From Asterella californica (lineage: Eukaryota; Streptophyta; Marchantiopsida; Marchantiales; Aytoniaceae): 64,000 bases of DNA. The stretch spans positions 1,922,001-1,986,000 of the forward strand of contig JAYKYS010000011.1 in assembly GCA_036924285.1 (NCBI GenBank), read 5' to 3'. Positions 35,044 to 47,700 of the stretch are shown in pieces. Under the pieces are notes generated by a model. It was not told the DNA's origin and did not search any database. It saw nothing but the letters and a program-made list of their open reading frames with translations. Both the position numbers and the translations under genes were made by a program. Numbering within the stretch: position 1 is the first letter of the stretch; the number at the start of each line of letters is the position of its first letter.

Positions 35044-35643
35044 GACTTGACCCTCGAGAGAATCGATTCTTCGGCGCAGCAAACACTGTGGATGTTAGTA
35101 GAGCTTATGCGACATCCAGAGTCCGACATAAAGTCCAGGCGGAGCTGGATGCCGTGGTGGAAAGAACAGAATGGTAGAGGATTCCGACCTCGCCAGGCTG
35201 TCATACTTCAAGGTTATGATCAAAGAATCGTTTCGACTGCACCCAACAGTACCACTTCTGGCCTCCCATGAGAGCATCAAAGCCACGAAGCTTGCTGGCT
35301 ACGACATCCTCAAAGGAACGAGGTTCATCGTGAACGTGTATGCGATTCAAAGGTCTCCAGATGTGTGGTCTGAACCTCTGAAGTTCGACCCTGAAAGGTT
35401 CTTGGATCCCCAGCAGACCATCAAGTCAGATGACTATAAATTCATCACTTTCGGTGCACGTGTTTGGAAGTGTCCGGGTTTGGACTATGATATCCTGTTA
35501 GTGGATTGACTCTAGCTGCACTTCTCGAAACTTGTGACTTGTCTCTTTCCGAGGGCATGAATCTCATGGACGTCAGTACTGCAGAATCCTTCGGTGTCAC
35601 TTTAAACACAGCAACTCCTCTGAAAATCGTGTTCACTCCGTGA
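35044..35643 (+). pseudogene. Cytochrome P450 last exon, broken
   Basis: After a CAG acceptor the sequence reads the C-terminal half of a plant P450 monooxygenase. It has an I-helix-end and linker segment (LWMLVELMRHPE), the K-helix ExxR box as KESFRLHP, the PERF box as FDPERFL, and the heme loop FGARVWKCPG with the axial Cys. It ends with a typical LNTATPLKIVFTP tail before TGA at 35,641. The frame changes at about 35,120, 35,170 and 35,500, and the heme loop lacks the usual Gly-Arg-Arg order. No upstream exon is recognised, so this is a relic, probably of a membrane-bound ER enzyme. The P450 family cannot be named. Confidence 0.85.
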
Positions 35644-38429
35644 TTACCTATGTCGGTTTACAAGGACTTGGGCACTGCACTGTAGGCTGGTGGGTCTTAT
35701 TTACCTATCGTAGTTCATGGGTCTTATACAAAGAATTTTCCAAGTCTAGACTCGAGGGACGGACACTATGCCTTGCTTCTTTGCGGATATAGAGCTTGTT
35801 GAAGATAGTGCTCACTGAGACCTGCTTGCAAGTAGAACCACGGCAACCTTTGTAGAATACGTAGGAACAAAACAAAGTTAGAGTATGCACTTAGTTACTT
35901 GTGTTACCATGAAAGTTAGAAGCTACTGTAGTGTATCATGCTGAGGCAGCCGAAGATGGAGAAATTTTGCAGGAAGGTGACAGAAGGTTCCGAACTTCTG
36001 GAATAATCCTTTCCGTAAACGTAGAACTCAGTTTCAGCTAACTCAATTGAGTTCAGGATTTTATGCTTGAATTTTCTTTGCTGACATGCTTTCATTTTTC
36101 TACTTTATGCTGTACTATTTCTCGATGGATGATGAGAGTCAAATGAGTTCAGGATTTTACGCTTGAATTTCTTTGCTAACATGCTTTCATTCTTCTATTT
36201 TATGCAGTACTATTTCCTGATGGATGATGGGAGTGGTCTGAAATTGACAATTTGAAGAATATCTCACTCCAGTTTGTTATGACAATTCAAAGCAGTAATA
36301 TCCCTCTCTTTTGCTCGCTTTCACTCTCTCTGCTATCACAATCTGCTGTAGTAATCTGCAATTTTCTTGCAGTTCTCCTCTACTTATGGACACATTTGAC
36401 CACTTCGTAGTGGTACATGTTTGCCGTGGAGACTCGCTGCTAGCCTTGGATCTCCTCGTTTTCTCTTCATTAACTTTATGCCCATCATGCCCCGTGATGA
36501 GATTAGATGAAATGTCAACAGTAGAGTAGAAGCTCGCTAGTCTGCACTTTTGGACTGTCCAAGTTAGTGAATTCAGGTCTGCATGGCGTTAATTGGCTTG
36601 ACCGGCTGTTTGTGAACCAGACATGAGCTGTGCGAACAGTTTCACGTCAATCAGGGCAATCAGACAATTGTATTGACGAAGCTTTGGAGATGCTGAGAGA
36701 AAAGCAACAACGACCTATGTCTGAACAACCGCTACCTTAAAGATGGCTACCTCTGTTCGAGAGTTGGTTCTTGAAAAACGAGACCTACTGAGTTGAATGT
36801 CAAAAAGAAGCTATGTTGTTTGTGAGTCAATTACTTGTGTATGTTGATCATGTAAGTAAGTGGCACTTAGCTAGTTCAAGTCGATGCATTCTCATCGACA
36901 TAGAAAGAGAGTTACCCGTAAGAAACGTGTTTACGTCCTAGTGCGATTTGGGCCGTTCCAGCGATTAAATATCACAGCTCTTCAGAGTCGCAGCTCCTAT
37001 ATAAAAGAATGAAATCCGCTACTCAGATACAATGCATACAAACAAAAAGTTTGTAACATAATGTTTTGGTGTATATTTCAGTTGATTGTACAAAATGATC
37101 TTCTTATCCTTCTTTCTAATCTTCATCTTTTTTAAACATTCATCCACATATCTAGAATTTCGTCTTCACATATTTCACCTTCTAAGACTCTTGAGATGAG
37201 GTGGATTTCACTTTTAAAGTTTCATCTTCACAGATTTCACTTTCTAGGATTCGTGAGGTCTTGCAAACGCATAGTCCTTGTAATGTCATTGCATGCGTAG
37301 CACCTTATTTTTCTTTATAATGTTTTTTGAGATTAAAGAGAAGATTTTGGTTGACTCCAAGGAATCCATAAATCTTCATTTTAACATTTCTCCATTAGTA
37401 CTAAGTAGTTCTTTTTGAGGTGAATCATAACTTGTAAAGTTAGTGAATAGTTTTAATATGATTTTTTATTTTCACAAGTCTTAAATTGAGACGAAGATGT
37501 AATCACCATAACTATTTTCTGCAGAACGGTTAAATTTCTTACTTTTCTGAATGCAAACCCACAAGAGCATCTGTTGTCATACTCCAAGTTTTTGAAAAAA
37601 AATTTAAAAATTTTAACACGCTTTAATTTGTTACAATTGTTTGAATCGATCTACCCTTTTGGGCCATGGTGAATGCAGCCAGGTGCTATGCTTGCAATAA
37701 CATTGCCAAGCTATGCATTTTCCTCCGAATTATAATAAACAGAACTTCATAAATTAAGTTCAAAATCATTTTCGCTGGAGAGGATTATGCTCACACTAGG
37801 ATTAGACCACCCACGAACTACACCGCTCGCGAGTATCTGATCACGCATGAGGTGGACATGTGGTGGCCGCTGAGCAACCGGGGCTGGTTCTCAGCGAACC
37901 AAGCCCAAGCGAAGTGACCGATAGAACCCCGGACCTGGACTCGCTAGGCCGAAGCCCAGACCAGCACGCTAGGCTTGTCGTTGCAGCTGTACAAGTTGAG
38001 TTTAGACTCCAGCTTGCTAGCAGTAATTAAACCCACGCTCCCCATATAAAAAAATGGAAAGATTTTTTCGGGCTGGTCATTTGCCAAGGAGGCCGTGGTA
38101 GCTGGCAGCTCTGGCTCTCGTGGGCTGCCCTGCTAGTCTGGGCTCCAGTTGCGGTGGCGTGCGCCGCCTCTCGTCTTCTTGCAGCCGTTCGCTCGTCGCG
38201 AGTTCGTCACTCGTCGCTCGTTCACTCATTCGTTCGTGTCATCAGAAGTCGAGAGGCGCTGACAAGAGGTTGTCACCTCACATGCATGCGGTCCCTCTTC
38301 CCAATTAGCCCTCCACTGTATTACTCCTACGCTACCTATGCTGCCACATGGGGTCCTAACTATTTTTACATGGAAAACTGCCACCCTTAAGATAGCATGT
38401 CCAATCCTACTAAATCTGGAAGTGTCGAT
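35644..38429. other. Stretch without recognised genes
   Basis: Only chance-sized frames are seen. There is a 96-base duplication at 36,050-36,235, a TATA-like CTATATAAAAG at about 37,001 without a gene after it, and a GC-richer block at about 37,800-38,300 of unknown nature. Confidence 0.5.
36050..36235 (+). repeat. Tandem duplication, period 96 bp
   Basis: GTTCAGGATTTTAYGCTTGAA through the GGATGATGRGAGT word occurs at 36,051 and again at 36,147 with few changes. Confidence 0.75.
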
Positions 38430-41400
38430 TAAGTTTGCTAACTACTCTGATTGCTCGGTGGCAATCTCCACATGATCTGCTCCTACCGGAGCTACTACCT
38501 CGACTTCTGATGGGCTGGGAAGCCTTGCACTTACCTCGGGTACCACTGAGGTAGCTTCCCTCTCCTCGCTCTTCGCTGGCCCTGCTATTTCTGCGGCTGC
38601 GTCTTCCTCGGCTTCGACTTCGGAAGATGGAATGGTCTTCTGGGAAGACGAGTCAAATGGTGCGTCTTCGGTCTTCTGAGACACAGATGCAGTACTAGGG
38701 ACCATGGCGATCTCATAGGGGTCCGGGGAAGTCGCTTCCTCCACGCAGAATACCTGGGAAGACGGCTCGTCTTCCTGTCTTCCGGGGCGTCTTCTGGAGT
38801 CTTCTCGTCTTCCAACGCTGTCACCACCAAGTGTACAGCGAGATCGAACTCCTCCTTCTCCATTCCGGATCCAGTCGAGGGTGCTGGGGCTTGGGAAGAT
38901 GCGGTTGCAGGTGTCGGAAGTGAGGGAAGACCATAAAGTGTCTTCACTCCTTCTATCTGTCTATCTAGGTACCTGAACATGCTATCTCTGCATTCCACCA
39001 ACCTCGTCTTGGACTCGCTGTCCCATTCCCTAGCTAAGGTAAGTAACTTCTTACCCGCGGTGAAGTTGAACTTCTTCCGAAGCGCTTCTACTGATTGAGC
39101 TAGCATCTTCTGCGCACGGGCCTCCGCTGCTTCCCTCTGCGTCTTCTCTATTGCAGCTCGCGCTTCTGCGGCTTCTCGCTGCATCTTCCAAGTGGTCTGC
39201 TCTTCTGCAAGGGCAGTGATCTTCTCCCGTACTCGGAGAACTTCCTGATCACGCTGCTGTACTCGCATCTGCAACTCCCGGTTGCTCTTCCGAAGTCGCA
39301 TCGACTCCTTGGCAGAAGCGGCTGCTTCCGCCTTGTACCTGACTACAAGCTTCTCCGTGGTGCGGAGACTAGCTTCCAGAGACTCCGTCTTCTGCTGGCT
39401 GTCTTCCTGTCGCAGCAAGGTGCGCAGGCCAAATCCAGGCTGTAAAGGCTTCTCCTGTGCCCTCGCTCTTCTTTCCAACAACTCCATAGCGGGCTGGATC
39501 TCCTTCTGGAAGTAGGCATTGAACTCCTCCAGTCGTCTTCCTGCAGAAGACAAGTTCATCCCCACCACTCGCTCGATGGTATCGACTTCGTCTTCCAGAG
39601 GCAAGGGAGCCTCTTCCACCACTACGGCCTTCATCTTCTGCGCACGAGAAGAAGCTACTCTTCTCATCTTCCGGGATGGAAGACTCCTCGTGGCAGGAGC
39701 GGCTCTCCTCTTTGCGCTTCCTCGCATCGCAGTAGGAGTGTCCATCCATCCTTCGTCTTCTGGAGTCTTCGGAAGACTCCCAGGTGTTACAGAAGCTGTC
39801 TTCTGCTCCGATCGGATACTCAGCAAGTCTTCCTCCGAGTCCGACTCCGATCCTGAATGGATGAGAGAGATGGGTGTCCTCCGTACACTTCTGTGACTCA
39901 TCTTCCTCACTGGCGTGGCGTCTTCCGACCCACTAGACTCGTCTTCCCTCACCAGAAGCGTCTGCTGGTGAGAGCCGGGTCTCAACTGTGGCATCAGAGT
40001 GGGAGGGGGCGTTGCTGCTGCCTCTCGGTCATCGTCTTCCGAGGTCTCCTCCTTCACCTCCTGTCGCTCCGTTGGCCCATACACTGCCAGCTGATCTTCC
40101 CTAAGATCCCCCATGGCTACATACAAGTAGCAGAAGAAGGGCGTCAGATGTCCTCCCGCCGGGGTACCCAAGTATGCTAGCTCCGTCTGTACATAGTTGT
40201 GGATGTACGCGCCCCAGTAGATTGGCACTCTGTCATCCCACACTGATTCCAGGAACTCCACGTCCTGATCTCCTAAGTACCTTGTCTTCTGCGCTTTTCC
40301 CTTGGGGAAAAGATGCAGAAACAACTTCGTCAGAAGTCGCTTCTTCGGCTCCCAACAAGACTCTATCTTCCAACCGTTCCTCCCCTGCCTGTCTTCCACG
40401 AAAAGGCAGGTGGTACTCCCAGGTACATGCCATGAACTCACAATCCTAGGCAAGATCTTCTTCTCGTACCAATATCCTCGGTTCTCGGTCTCAGGCCTGT
40501 GAAACGCCTTACGCCACCAGTCTTCTGTCCAGGAAGATGGTCTTCCCCGAGCAACTCCTGCCTTCGCAGGTACACGGTTACGCGGTTGTAACGCGGCCCA
40601 TACCTCCTCCAGAAGCCCTTGATCTGAGAGGTTCCAGTCCCACAGGAAGAAGTCGAGACCCAACTCCTTGAGGAAAGGAGTGGCCTCGGCCAACTCTGTC
40701 GCTGGTAACACCAAGCCTCGCGGATGCATCGACATACCTGGAAGATCAACTGCACTAAACCACAAGCACCTACTATGAGCTGAAGGCTCAGTCCTTCCCG
40801 AGTGCCCACAGTCTAGCTTCCACTCTCAGAAGACGAAACTAGTCTTCCAGAAGACAGCTACTCCGTCTTCCGGGATTCTAACAGTGCTTCCTAAATAGCT
40901 CTCGTCTTCCGAGCTATATCTAAACAATCCTATCTAAGCAAGGCCTCGCATGGATTACCAAGAAGACAACCCACCTTGCATTACATCCTACTTCCTATCA
41001 GAAGATACAAGATATGCGAGAAGTAGAGTATGAGAAAGGTTCAGAAGATGGTTGCGGGCTCCTGCGGTGACAGTGGCCTCTGGGAAGACACTTGGGACAG
41101 CTTCCGATTCAATGTCTTTCTCGGAAGACTTCCCGAAGTCAGACTTCTCTTCACTGGTCTCACATGTCTTCGTCTTCCTACACGTAATCTATCCTCGCAA
41201 CAGACTCAAGACAAATGCACTCTGTTCTTCTGACTTCTCACCTCTCATACGCACTCAGAAGAAGCTTGCTGCATGATAGGAAGACATGACCCTCGACTAT
41301 TCTCTCCAGATTCTGCCAGCAAGACTTCTCACAACTCTCTTCTAAGTTCGGGAAGAAGAAGGGACGGCCGCTATGGATCGGACAGAAGAGACCCGAATGG

Positions 41401-42765
41401 ACCCTCGCGTCTTCTCGCTCATTTTGCCAACCTTCCAGTCTTCTAGTCTCTCTAGGAAGATGTGGAGTTGAGAAGCTTGGAAGACCGGGAGGCACAGACC
41501 TAGTTCCCGAGTTCCAACTTCTCGAAATAACACAACAACTCACCACACCACTCAGGCTTCGTATCAAGTCTCTCTAAACACAAAAGCAAAGCAAATCCAC
41601 TCTTGATACGAATTATGTTCAGTCGACTTCCGAAGACAGTCTTCCGAAGATGTCTTCCGAAGACAGTCAAGTTCAAGAAGCGTCTTCCGAGGATGTTCCC
41701 ATCTTCCGAATCGTCTTCTATTTCAAGTTTCGGGGGTAGAGAGGTAGTAGGGTAGAGAAATTGATAGTTGGGTTCGCCAATTTGAAAACTAGGGGTAGGG
41801 AAGCTCGAATTGAGCTCGGGAAGAAGCAAGGAGATATCTTGACAGAAATTGGGCAGCGCTTCCGCGCCCAAGGTCTCAATAGGAAAGATGGGGGGTGGGG
41901 TAATCGATCAGGCTGCCTGCACACAATCAAAGAAGCGCGGGGAGTACCAGGCAATGGCGAGAAGAAGTGAGAAGAGGAAAGAACAGGGGAAAGAACCTCT
42001 ACAGTTTTCTTCGGCTCCCGAGTTGCCTTCGACCTCCGCGCGCTTCTGGCTCTTGTCCTAGCTTCCAATGCGACTCCTCTCGAATGCGCCTGCTGTCAAT
42101 TTCGGTCCACACCTTGATTCTTCTCTCGCTTCTACTCGCCACTCTCCACTGTCAACTTCTCGGAAGCTCCACAGAAATGCCTTCGCTCTTTCTGCTGTTT
42201 GTGCTCCCGCAATCCGATTTCACCCTTCGCCTAGCTGCCAACGTACTCTCTACTACCTCGATGTCTTACTCGATTCCTCTCTCAATGCTAGCTCGAAGTT
42301 CACTCTCTCAATCGATCTTCTTCAGGCGCACTGTGCTGCGGGAAGTTGGAAGGTGGCTAATGTGCTTCCTCTCGCATCTTCCCCGCAGATTAGGGATTCT
42401 CGTCCTTGGTGTCTTCCTGACCTACCTACCTATTCGATGCGCTCTAGTAGGTACACCTACTTGTTTACCCGAAAAACTCGTGGTCAGGCCTTCGTGATCG
42501 CTGTCTTCCGGAAGACAGGTGTCTTTCACCGTCTTCCCATCTTCTGCCGTCTTCCTATCTTCCGAAGACGCAACTGAGAAGACGGTCTTCCGAAGACGGT
42601 CGTCTTCTGAAGAAGTCAACTTCTTATTACAAACAGCTCTTAAGATCATCTTCCTGTTAAGGAAGACGTAACCTTAAGTAACAACGCTTCTTCAGTTATA
42701 TAAACAAGTCATTAATCTCAAAAATTTCAAAAATTCGTGAATATTGTAATTTGTGGGCACCACAG
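38430..42765 (-). repeat. First ~4.3 kb of the 5' LTR, inverted
   Basis: The minus strand starts TGTGGTGCCCACAAATTAC at 42,765 and runs parallel to 51,085 onward. It carries the complete LTR ORF, part of which is deleted in the 3' LTR. The left limit (about 38,430) is set by the end of that ORF and by the loss of the GAAGAC/GTCTTC word. It is a breakpoint, not an LTR end. Confidence 0.85.
38442..40735 (-). CDS. LTR-encoded protein, inverted copy (long coiled-coil ORF)
   Basis: From the ATG at 40,735 the frame is open to 38,585. An acidic tail continues in another frame to 38,442 after a probable frameshift at about 38,780. Residues 1-220 form a Trp-rich globular part (PSSWTEDWWRKAF, LFLHLFPKGK, then AGGHLTPFFCYLYVAMGDL), faintly like the plant 'putative transposon protein' domains attached to gypsy elements. 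Ser/acidic and basic (KRRAAP, RKMRRV) stretches follow, then a Gln/Glu/Arg-rich coiled coil from roughly residue 430 to 560. Its place inside an LTR means both LTRs once carried it. Function is unknown; a structural or chromatin-binding accessory protein is one guess. Confidence 0.55.
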
Positions 42766-42770
42766 TTTGC
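42766..42770 (-). other. Target-site duplication CAAAC (5' side, moved by the inversion)
   Basis: GTTTG on the plus strand reads CAAAC directly ahead of the LTR start on the minus strand. It pairs with 55,843-55,847. Confidence 0.85.
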
Positions 42771-43280
42771 TAAGTCATCGAGACGAACAAGATTTTTGCA
42801 GCCGATTCACAGTATTCGCTCTTTACAGTATTTGCTAAGTGAAAGTCTTTGAAATGCTCATTCTCCTTATATATTTCTCATATGCAGAATCCTGCTTTTG
42901 CGAAGTCTCTAATAGTCGTTATAGAGGTTTTTGTCCAAGTCTTGAGTTTAGCGTTTGGTCTGCTTTTCTAGATGGTCCAAAAATCAGTGGACTTCAACTT
43001 TGGTTTGCAAAACCATGAATGTTTTAGAAGGAACTGACGATGGATCTCTCTCCCTGGTGGTCGCCTCCCAAGGCAGATGGTTAAGTAGGATAGCAAGATA
43101 GGAGAAAAGCTCTCTGAGAGCTCTGCCAGGTCTGTAGAATTCGGCAGTAATTGAACATACATACCGATTCTACAGGCAGGCAGGAGAGACACATTAGAGC
43201 AGGGACAGTCTAGGAACAGGGAACGGCATCCTCGTGCAGACCTGCTGATTAGACTGGTGTGTCGAGGAGTAGACGCAGGA
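42766..43280 (-). other. Former 5' flanking DNA, inverted together with the LTR
   Basis: This stretch begins with GTTTG, the reverse complement of the CAAAC target duplication, directly beside the displaced LTR start. It contains none of the GAAGAC/GTCTTC words that crowd both neighbours. It reads as about 515 bases of host DNA that preceded the element before the inversion. Confidence 0.7.
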
Positions 43281-44371
43281 AGTAGAAGGAGTGAGCTTCC
43301 CAATGCCATTGTGACTTCTTCTCGGAGAAAAGATTGTTGATTTGAGTGCAGACGCTTTGTCCATGTCTTCTGGGTGGTGGAATGTATTGAATTCGCTCCC
43401 AATTGTGCATGGGAAGTGTTCTTCTTGAGTGGCGGTGAATGTCAACAGTTGTGGAGTGTAGCTTGACTCGTTTAGTAGAGCACTTGGGATCTACGTACGA
43501 ACGGTCTTCTGGGTAAGGGATCCCAGAAGACAGAGCAGTCAGAGCAGCGAAGTGAAGAAGAAAGAAGACTTCTTCCCGCAACAGAAGACGACATCCTCGA
43601 GTAGAAGACGGTGCTACAGTACTCACGTTTGTTGTCTTCCTCCCCAAACTATTACAAGCAGGGATGGCTTGTTAGTCAGGATCCGGACTAGAAGCCTGTT
43701 GGAATCTTAATTGCCCTTTTTCATCCTGTTTTCTCTTGTTTGGATTTCTTCTTCTTCCCATCTTCTCCCATCTTCCCCATCTTCCCCATCTTCTTACCTT
43801 CTTCTAGTGAGCTTCCGATACTTCTATTGAGCTTCCGTGAAGGTGAATGTCGTTGTAGCGCTGCAGGAAGACAACTTCTGTAGGCAGAAGCCTGGGAAGG
43901 CTACAGGGGGCATACACCCTGTGATTTATCCAACCCGTTGGAATGTGAATATGAGAGTAAGGTGTAACGACTGTTACTAGTCGACTTCTGCGAAGCCGGA
44001 CAGCCTTCTGGAGGTGTGAGAAGACGAGCTAAACCCCCAAAAGACGAGAATCGCTTCGGGAAGACGGTATCGAGAAGACCAGAAGAAGCAACCTGGAAGC
44101 AAGAAGTTCGTCTTCCCGAGCTTCTCTGTGAATAGTTGTGTGATATTGTAATTGGTAGTTGTTTGTTTGGGTCCAGAGCACCATTTGGCGTGTTTGGAAG
44201 ACGTGTTGTTTTGTGTGGTTTTGTGAGAAGACGGGATTTCTAGGCAAAACCCGTGTGTTTGTGTGTTTGAACAGATCTTAGAACTTAGAGCAACGTTACT
44301 TGTGCAAATCCTCTGTGGGAACGATATCTTGTATACTAAATGGGCAAAAGGAGAAATCCTTCGTCACTACA
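43281..44371 (+). repeat. Last ~1.09 kb of the 5' LTR, in place
   Basis: It matches 54,743-55,842 almost base for base, from GTAGAAGGAGTGAGC to the terminal TCGTCACTACA. In the 3' copy, one extra CCATCTTCC unit makes the small tract near 55,240 longer. Confidence 0.9.
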
Positions 44372-44390
44372 TATAGTGAGGAACCATTTT

Positions 44391-44408
44391 TGGCGCCGCT
44401 GCCGGGGA
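44391..44408 (+). promoter_or_regulatory. Primer-binding site, tRNA-Asp type
   Basis: TGGCGCCGCTGCCGGGGA, 19 bases downstream of the LTR end, is the primer-binding site typical of Athila/Tat gypsy elements of plants (complementary to the 3' end of tRNA-Asp). Confidence 0.85.
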
Positions 44409-44751
44409 TTTCATCTTAGTAACTTCTGTTCTAAGCTTCCTGGATCTGTGTGCCATTAGTTAGGTTCGTGTCGAACTAACTTCGATTGTAGTTGAATGTG
44501 TTGTGGGACTCTATCTTGCTAGAAGACGGAAACCGCAACCAGAAGCTGATAAGATACATCAGGGAGAGTTGGAAGAAGCCGCTTCCCTGCTTCCAAGAGT
44601 TCTTGGAAGACTCGATCTTGGAAGACTGCAGTGAATACAATGAGAAGCAGGAGAAGAAGACGTTCTGAACCTGTGATCGGTTGTTCGGTCATTTGGTCTT
44701 CCCGATCTAGTGATAGAAGAAGAGAGACATCTGTTCTCGGTACTCTGGTGG

Positions 44752-47700
44752 ATGCCTCCGACAGGAGGAAGAAGCAGAAGACGCACGGGTAAAGATCTTG
44801 AGTGGGTAAACTCACCCCAGCGAACCGCTTCTAGAGAGCAGCGGATATCCCTGAGACACCAAAGGAAAGAAGAAGAGCTCAAGAAGATCCGATCGGTAGA
44901 GTTGGAAGAGCCTTCCATCTCGAGCATAATCTTTGGCGAAGACAGAAGCCAACCGGGTGATCACGTGTATAAAGTAGATTTTGGTACTGGTTACTCGGAA
45001 GACGTCTTCCCAAGTACGGAAGAAGCTTCTCAAGGTGAGGGAAGACTGGAGGAGATTGTTCCAGACGTCTCGGGAGGTAGCAGTGACAGTAGCTCTGACT
45101 CAGAAGACGATCTTTGTGATTCAGACAGGCCTGGACCTTCGAGAAGAACATCTCCACCACCTAGACCTGAGGAAGAAAGAAGTTGGCAGTCGCACCAGCC
45201 GGCAGTCAACATGGCTTCCCACACTCGGCAGAAGTATCATCCGTACGACGATGATGATGATGCGGACGACTTCATCACGATGTTCGAGACCATCTCTAGA
45301 TCCAACAAGGAAGACGCTGATGTTGAGAGACTCCGTGTATTTCCCAGTTTGATCAAAGGGAAAGGAAGGAAGTGGATGAGTAAAACGTTGGATGATGTTG
45401 TAGTAATGGCCGCTTGGGCTACTCTGAAGGCAGCTTTTCTGAAGAGGTTCAGAGGAGTGGGCTACGATCGTATGACCCTCATAGAGCTTCAGAGGCTCGA
45501 ACGGAAGAAGAAAGAGACACTGCGGGATTACACCGAGAGATTTGAAGATCTCTTGGATCACATCCCTCAGAACCAAGGAAGACCCGGCTACTGTGCTCAG
45601 CAAGTTGTGGACTGGTACTTGGGAGGATTGTCTCAGGATATGGAATTGTACTGCAGAAGAGGAGGAGGTGATGATTTCGCAGAAGTACAGAAGCATGCCG
45701 AGCAGTATGAAACCTTGAGCATCACTCGGAATATGACGAAAGACAAAGGGAAGACCTCGAAGAAGTCCAAGAAGTCGAAGAAGTCTTCCCGGAAGTCCAA
45801 GAAGAAGTCCAAGTCTACTGAAACTGATAACAGTGATTCGGAAGCAGCCTCTACTTCTGAAGAGTCTACTGTCGAAAGTTCAGAATCCGAATCTGAACAA
45901 GAGAAGAAGACGCGGAAGAAGAAGAAGGAGAAGACGCGAGCAAGGGAGGAAGTTGTGCAGAAGATGCCTCAGACTCAGATCATTCAGTCTGCACCTGATC
46001 CTCGCATCGATGAGGTTCTGAAGCAGTTTGCCGACCTGAAAGTTCATCTTCTGAACCAGAAGGACAAGCGGAAGCAGCCTATAGCTTCCCGGCCAAACCT
46101 TTGGTGCAACCTCTGTAACTCTTCTGGGCACACCAGAGATCAGTGTACGCAGGACCAAGCTGTCAACTGGGCAGGATGGGAAGAAGATGATGAGGGATAT
46201 CTGCACGATCCTAGTGGGGAAACCTGCTATAGGATCGAAACGATCCAACCCTTCACTCCTACGCCTCCCGCCCAATATAATCGTTATGTACCGAGGGATA
46301 GAGCTAGCAATGTACAGACCAGGACACCCTGGCAGCCTTCTTCATCACAACGACCTCTCAACCCTCTTCCTGGAGCGTGCAATAATTGTGGAGAGACAGG
46401 ACACTGGTGGTCCACCTGTCCTCGTCCGAGAAGACAGATTGGGCAAGTGCCCTTGTGTGGGAACTATAAGGAAGCCGGTCATTTCACAGGGAATTGTCCT
46501 CAGACCTTACGACCCCGACAAATGGTGAGATTTGCAGATACCACACCTCCTGCAGAAGCTGCATCATTTTCTAAGCTCGAGTTAGCAGTGGTACAGCACA
46601 TCACGGTAGAAGAAGAAGATCCTGGGGATTGTACGGATTGTCTCCATATCGAGGAAGACGAACCAGACCCCGGGAAGCGCGAAGGAAAGGAACCTCAGCT
46701 GCAGAAGACGACTGCAGCTCAGAAGATGAAGACACCTGAAGAAGCGTCATCTCTCACTTTGACGGATGGTACTGTTTGGAATCCTGACCCGAATTCAGAT
46801 AGTTGGCCTCCGGAGGAAGGTTTGGATGAAGCTGTGTTCAAGGTAAGTACCAGAAGCAAAGGGAAGTCAGAATCTCGTCTGAAGGACGTCAAGAAGAAGA
46901 AGCAGCGTAAGGAGAGGTCATCTTCTCCCGAGCGGCCGTCTTCTCCTACTTACGACCGAGAAGATCCGAAGTACTTTGCTCCTGACATAAGACAAGAGGT
47001 TGAAGCGATCATGCAAGAAGAGCTGGAGAAGAGACGGAAGATAGTACAGCAGCTTCCTACACCGACTACGGCAACACCTGTCTCACGGGAACAGCCTTCA
47101 GTCGAGGGAAGACACTCTTCTGGTCTTCCACCCAAAGAAGCAGCTACTACATCTTCTCTGTTGGAAACACCAGTCACTCTTCTGAAAAGATCTCCTTACG
47201 ACTTCTTGCGAGACTTGTGGAATCAGAAGGCGGATGTGACCTTCCAACAGCTGTTGGATGACAACGCTGGTTACAGGAAGTTGTTACAATCTGTGCTTCG
47301 AGGATCGAGGAAGAGGAGGGCAGCTAAACTTCCCACGAGCACCCCGATCCTAAGGGTAGAGCATGAGGACTTGGGAGCCCCAGAACTTGATATGGAGATC
47401 CATGGATGTCTTCTGAAGAAGGTACCCATTGATTCCGGCTCCGGAGTTAACATCATGACGGAAGAAACGGCGCATGCCCTAGGCTTCACTGAGTTCCAGC
47501 CTACTCCGAGAATTCTCAGAATGGCGGACCAGACCAGAAGACGACCTTTGGGGCAACTGAAAGATGTCTTGACGGTAATTGGTGGAGTATCTTTTTACCT
47601 CACTTACATCATTTTGCGACCTGTAGCTAAGGTTGGATATCAGGTGTTGATAGGAAGACCATGGCTGTATGCTGCAAATGTGAATACCGACTGGAGAAGG

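Noticed and set aside
36999..37012. Core promoter with TATA box (CTATATAAAAG)
   Set aside because: No gene or open frame follows within 1 kb on the plus strand.
41589..41720. CRISPR-like array of GTCTTC/GAAGAC repeats
   Set aside because: The words are too short, irregularly spaced and in both orientations; there are no spacers, and this is a plant genome.
42968..43402. A 144-codon minus-strand gene
   Set aside because: It crosses the junction between inverted flank and LTR remnant and has no domain; it is a chance frame.
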